Assembly: GCA_900772845.1 (NCBI GenBank) | Contig: CAAGSD010000035.1 | Span: forward strand, 1 to 64,000 | Length of the DNA: 64,000 nucleotides | Source: Lachnospiraceae bacterium | GTDB lineage: Bacteria > Bacillota > Clostridia > Lachnospirales > Lachnospiraceae | Reading direction: 5' to 3' | Shown: positions 62,454 to 64,000 of the stretch, one piece after another | How positions within the stretch are numbered: the first letter of the stretch is position 1 | How the letters are laid out: every line of letters starts with the position of its first letter | Notes under the pieces: generated by a model | What the model saw: the letters and a program-made list of their open reading frames with translations, nothing else | Told to the model about the DNA's origin: nothing | Databases searched by the model: none | Made by a program: the position numbers and the translations under genes

Positions 62454-63494
62454 ATGAAAGAAGGAATCGGAGTCTTATTACTTTTTTTTAATAAAGTAGA
62501 CACGACGGGACTTGTACTGGAGAGAATACTGGAGGCAAAGCCAAGTGTACTGCTATTGGCACAAGACGGAGCTAGAGAAGGAAATGCTCATGATGAGAAG
62601 GCAGTTCCGGAATGCAGGAAAAGAGTAGAAGAACTTTTGGCAGGGATTGATTGGCCTTGTGAGATCTACCGCAATTATGCAGAGAAAAATATGAGTTGTG
62701 ATCCCAGGGAATATAGTGCGATTTCCTGGGCGTTTGGGATAGTAGACAAGTTGATTATCTTAGAGGATGATTGTTTGTGCTCAAGTTCTTTTTTCCCGTT
62801 CATGGAGGAATTATTACTTCGCTATGAAAAGGATGAGAGAATCGGTATGATCTGTGGAATGGAGCGTTTTGGAAGGAATCCTTATTGCCAAGACAGTTAC
62901 TATTTTACACAGGCTTGTTCCGGTTGTGGATGGGCTACCTGGAAACGTTGTTGGGATGATGTGGAGAGAATTGCAAAGGATTACGATTACCTGGATGATG
63001 CTGATCTGACACAAAAGGTGGATGATTACGTTAAGGAATGTTGTCTGAAAGTATATAGAGATTATATACCTAAGGCTGCTAAAAACAGAGAAGACAATCG
63101 CACTACCGGAAGTATACAGTCGTGGGAATTTGCACAGTCAGCCGCAATGATAATGGAATCGCGTTTGGCAATTAACCCGATGGTAAATCTGGTGAAAAAT
63201 ATAGGGATGGTTCCGGGTGCTACACATTCAGGGAATGATATACGGACAATACCCAAAAGATATAGAAGAATTTTTGAAAACGATAATTTAGAATTGGAAT
63301 TTCCGTTGCGCCACCCCTTGTATATTATCCGAGATGTCAAGTATGAACAGATGCATGACAGGACGTATGCAATTAATGAATTTCAAAAGTGGAAGGATGA
63401 TATAGAACATATTTATTTATATATAAGATATGGACATCTGAGGGAACTATTTCAGGGTGTAAAAAGGAGATTGAAAAGACATGCAGATAAATAA
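62454..63494 (+). CDS. GT-A nucleotide-sugar transferase (GnT-I/HlpA-like)
   Basis: A 346-residue protein with the pattern of bacterial relatives of GT13-type transferases: GVLLLFFNKVDTTGLVLERI, LLLAQDGAREG, KLIILEDDCLCSSSFFPFMEELL (EDDC metal motif), YYFTQACSGCGWATWKRCWDD and MVPGATHSGND. It probably adds a HexNAc or hexose branch. TTGAGGAGAGTTT precedes ATG 62454. Confidence 0.82.
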   Translation: MKEGIGVLLLFFNKVDTTGLVLERILEAKPSVLLLAQDGAREGNAHDEKAVPECRKRVEELLAGIDWPCEIYRNYAEKNMSCDPREYSAISWAFGIVDKLIILEDDCLCSSSFFPFMEELLLRYEKDERIGMICGMERFGRNPYCQDSYYFTQACSGCGWATWKRCWDDVERIAKDYDYLDDADLTQKVDDYVKECCLKVYRDYIPKAAKNREDNRTTGSIQSWEFAQSAAMIMESRLAINPMVNLVKNIGMVPGATHSGNDIRTIPKRYRRIFENDNLELEFPLRHPLYIIRDVKYEQMHDRTYAINEFQKWKDDIEHIYLYIRYGHLRELFQGVKRRLKRHADK

Positions 63495-64000
63495 CGGTAA
63501 AGTATCAGTAATCATTCCCGTGTGGAATGCACACGATTATATTCGAAGATGCGTGGACAGCATAGTAAATCAAACATATGAAAATCTGGAGATTTTGTTA
63601 GTTGACGACGGTAGTACGGATGATTCTTTACAAATATGTCGGGAGTATGAGGAAAAAGATGCCAGAATAAGGGTGTTCCATAAAGAGAATGGCGGACAGG
63701 GAAGCGCCAGAAATCTGGCGTTAGATCATTGCACGGGGGAGTATATTGGATTTGTAGATAACGATGACTGGATTTTCCCCAAAATGTATGAGCGGATGGT
63801 GGAACTTATTCGGAAGTACGGGGCAGATGTAGCAAGGTGCGATGATCTATCAGACGAGACAGAGATTGATAAAGAGAATTTGGCAGAAGAGACTACTTGT
63901 GGGGGAAAACAATATCATGAGTTGATCTATTGTGATATTTGGGGCGGACACGTAACAGATCGTTTGTTTAAACGAGAAGTTATAGGTGATTGTCGTTTTC
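63481..64000 (+). CDS. GT2 family glycosyltransferase (truncated by window end)
   Basis: Reading continues past the window edge, so only the first 173 residues are seen: MQINNGKVSVIIPVWNAHDY, ILLVDDGSTDDSLQICREY, GGQGSARNLALDHCTGEYIGF and VDNDDWIFPKMYERM. The metal motif is DND D rather than the commoner DSDD. Starts 14 bases inside the end of the previous gene, with GGAGA ten bases upstream. Locus 2 therefore extends beyond this window. Confidence 0.88.
   Translation, partial: MQINNGKVSVIIPVWNAHDYIRRCVDSIVNQTYENLEILLVDDGSTDDSLQICREYEEKDARIRVFHKENGGQGSARNLALDHCTGEYIGFVDNDDWIFPKMYERMVELIRKYGADVARCDDLSDETEIDKENLAEETTCGGKQYHELIYCDIWGGHVTDRLFKREVIGDCRF

Overview
The window looks like chromosomal DNA from a Gram-positive gut anaerobe of the Lachnospiraceae (Clostridia), probably motile and of a spore-forming lineage. 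This is inferred from gene content and layout: an ftsE-ftsX-M23 peptidase-S41 protease block, a CdaR/PucR regulator, a cytosolic GH28 pectin route with UxaC/UxaB/UxaA, a YjfB-type small protein and a chemoreceptor, a detached Spo0A DNA-binding domain, and strong GGAGG ribosome binding sites. No rRNA, tRNA, CRISPR array or insertion sequence was recognised. Base composition comments rest on hand counts of single 60-base lines, not on a whole-window computation.

Layout. 0-7.2 kb: CvfB-like RNA-binding protein, YjfB, PucR-type regulator, then the divisome/wall-hydrolase block FtsE, FtsX, EnvC-like M23 activator and CtpA. 7.4-10.7 kb: polar amino acid ABC transporter (ATPase, lipoprotein, two permeases) behind a promoter-plus-terminator leader. 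10.8-13.6 kb: cytidylate-kinase-like protein, C39-like peptidase, HD-GYP protein. 13.7-22.7 kb: hexuronate/pectin regulon (uxaC and a LacI regulator on the minus strand; uxaB, uxaA, a small unknown protein, GH28 and a TIM-barrel isomerase on the plus strand) with two matching 16-bp operators in the divergent promoter region. 22.8-31.7 kb: TcdA, chemoreceptor, ECF sigma factor with a membrane partner, MATE exporter, DUF3048 lipoprotein, divergent PAP2 protein, a GT2 and an orphan Spo0A effector domain.

31.8-49.0 kb is a first surface-polysaccharide locus with fairly high G+C: two membrane proteins, a WbaP/CpsE-type initiating transferase, a Wzz protein carrying a P-loop-less kinase-like domain, five glycosyltransferases, an EpsG polymerase, an SH3-glucosaminidase, a wall-spanning lipoprotein with a poly-Asn tract, and a large membrane protein. 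After a terminator, 49.3-64.0 kb is a second, markedly AT-richer locus with its own polymerase/ligase, a CapD/FlaA1 4,6-dehydratase, a 997-residue fusion of phosphoglycosyl transferase, SDR and GT4, five further glycosyltransferases (the last cut by the window edge) and an EpsG protein. Embedded in it is a two-gene module, an ABC-type/OLD-like AAA ATPase and a small PD-(D/E)XK-like nuclease, which is a plausible defence system.

The most unexpected signal is non-coding. Three intergenic regions (2510-2677, 5654-5820, 45349-45518) each hold a 167-170 bp nested palindrome that folds as an outer stem enclosing two or three hairpins. All three share a hairpin of the form TGAGC...GCGAA, in which tandem G-A mismatches sit at the same place in the stem. 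They look like copies of one dispersed structured element; one lies under the apparent 5' end of ftsE and changes where that gene can start.
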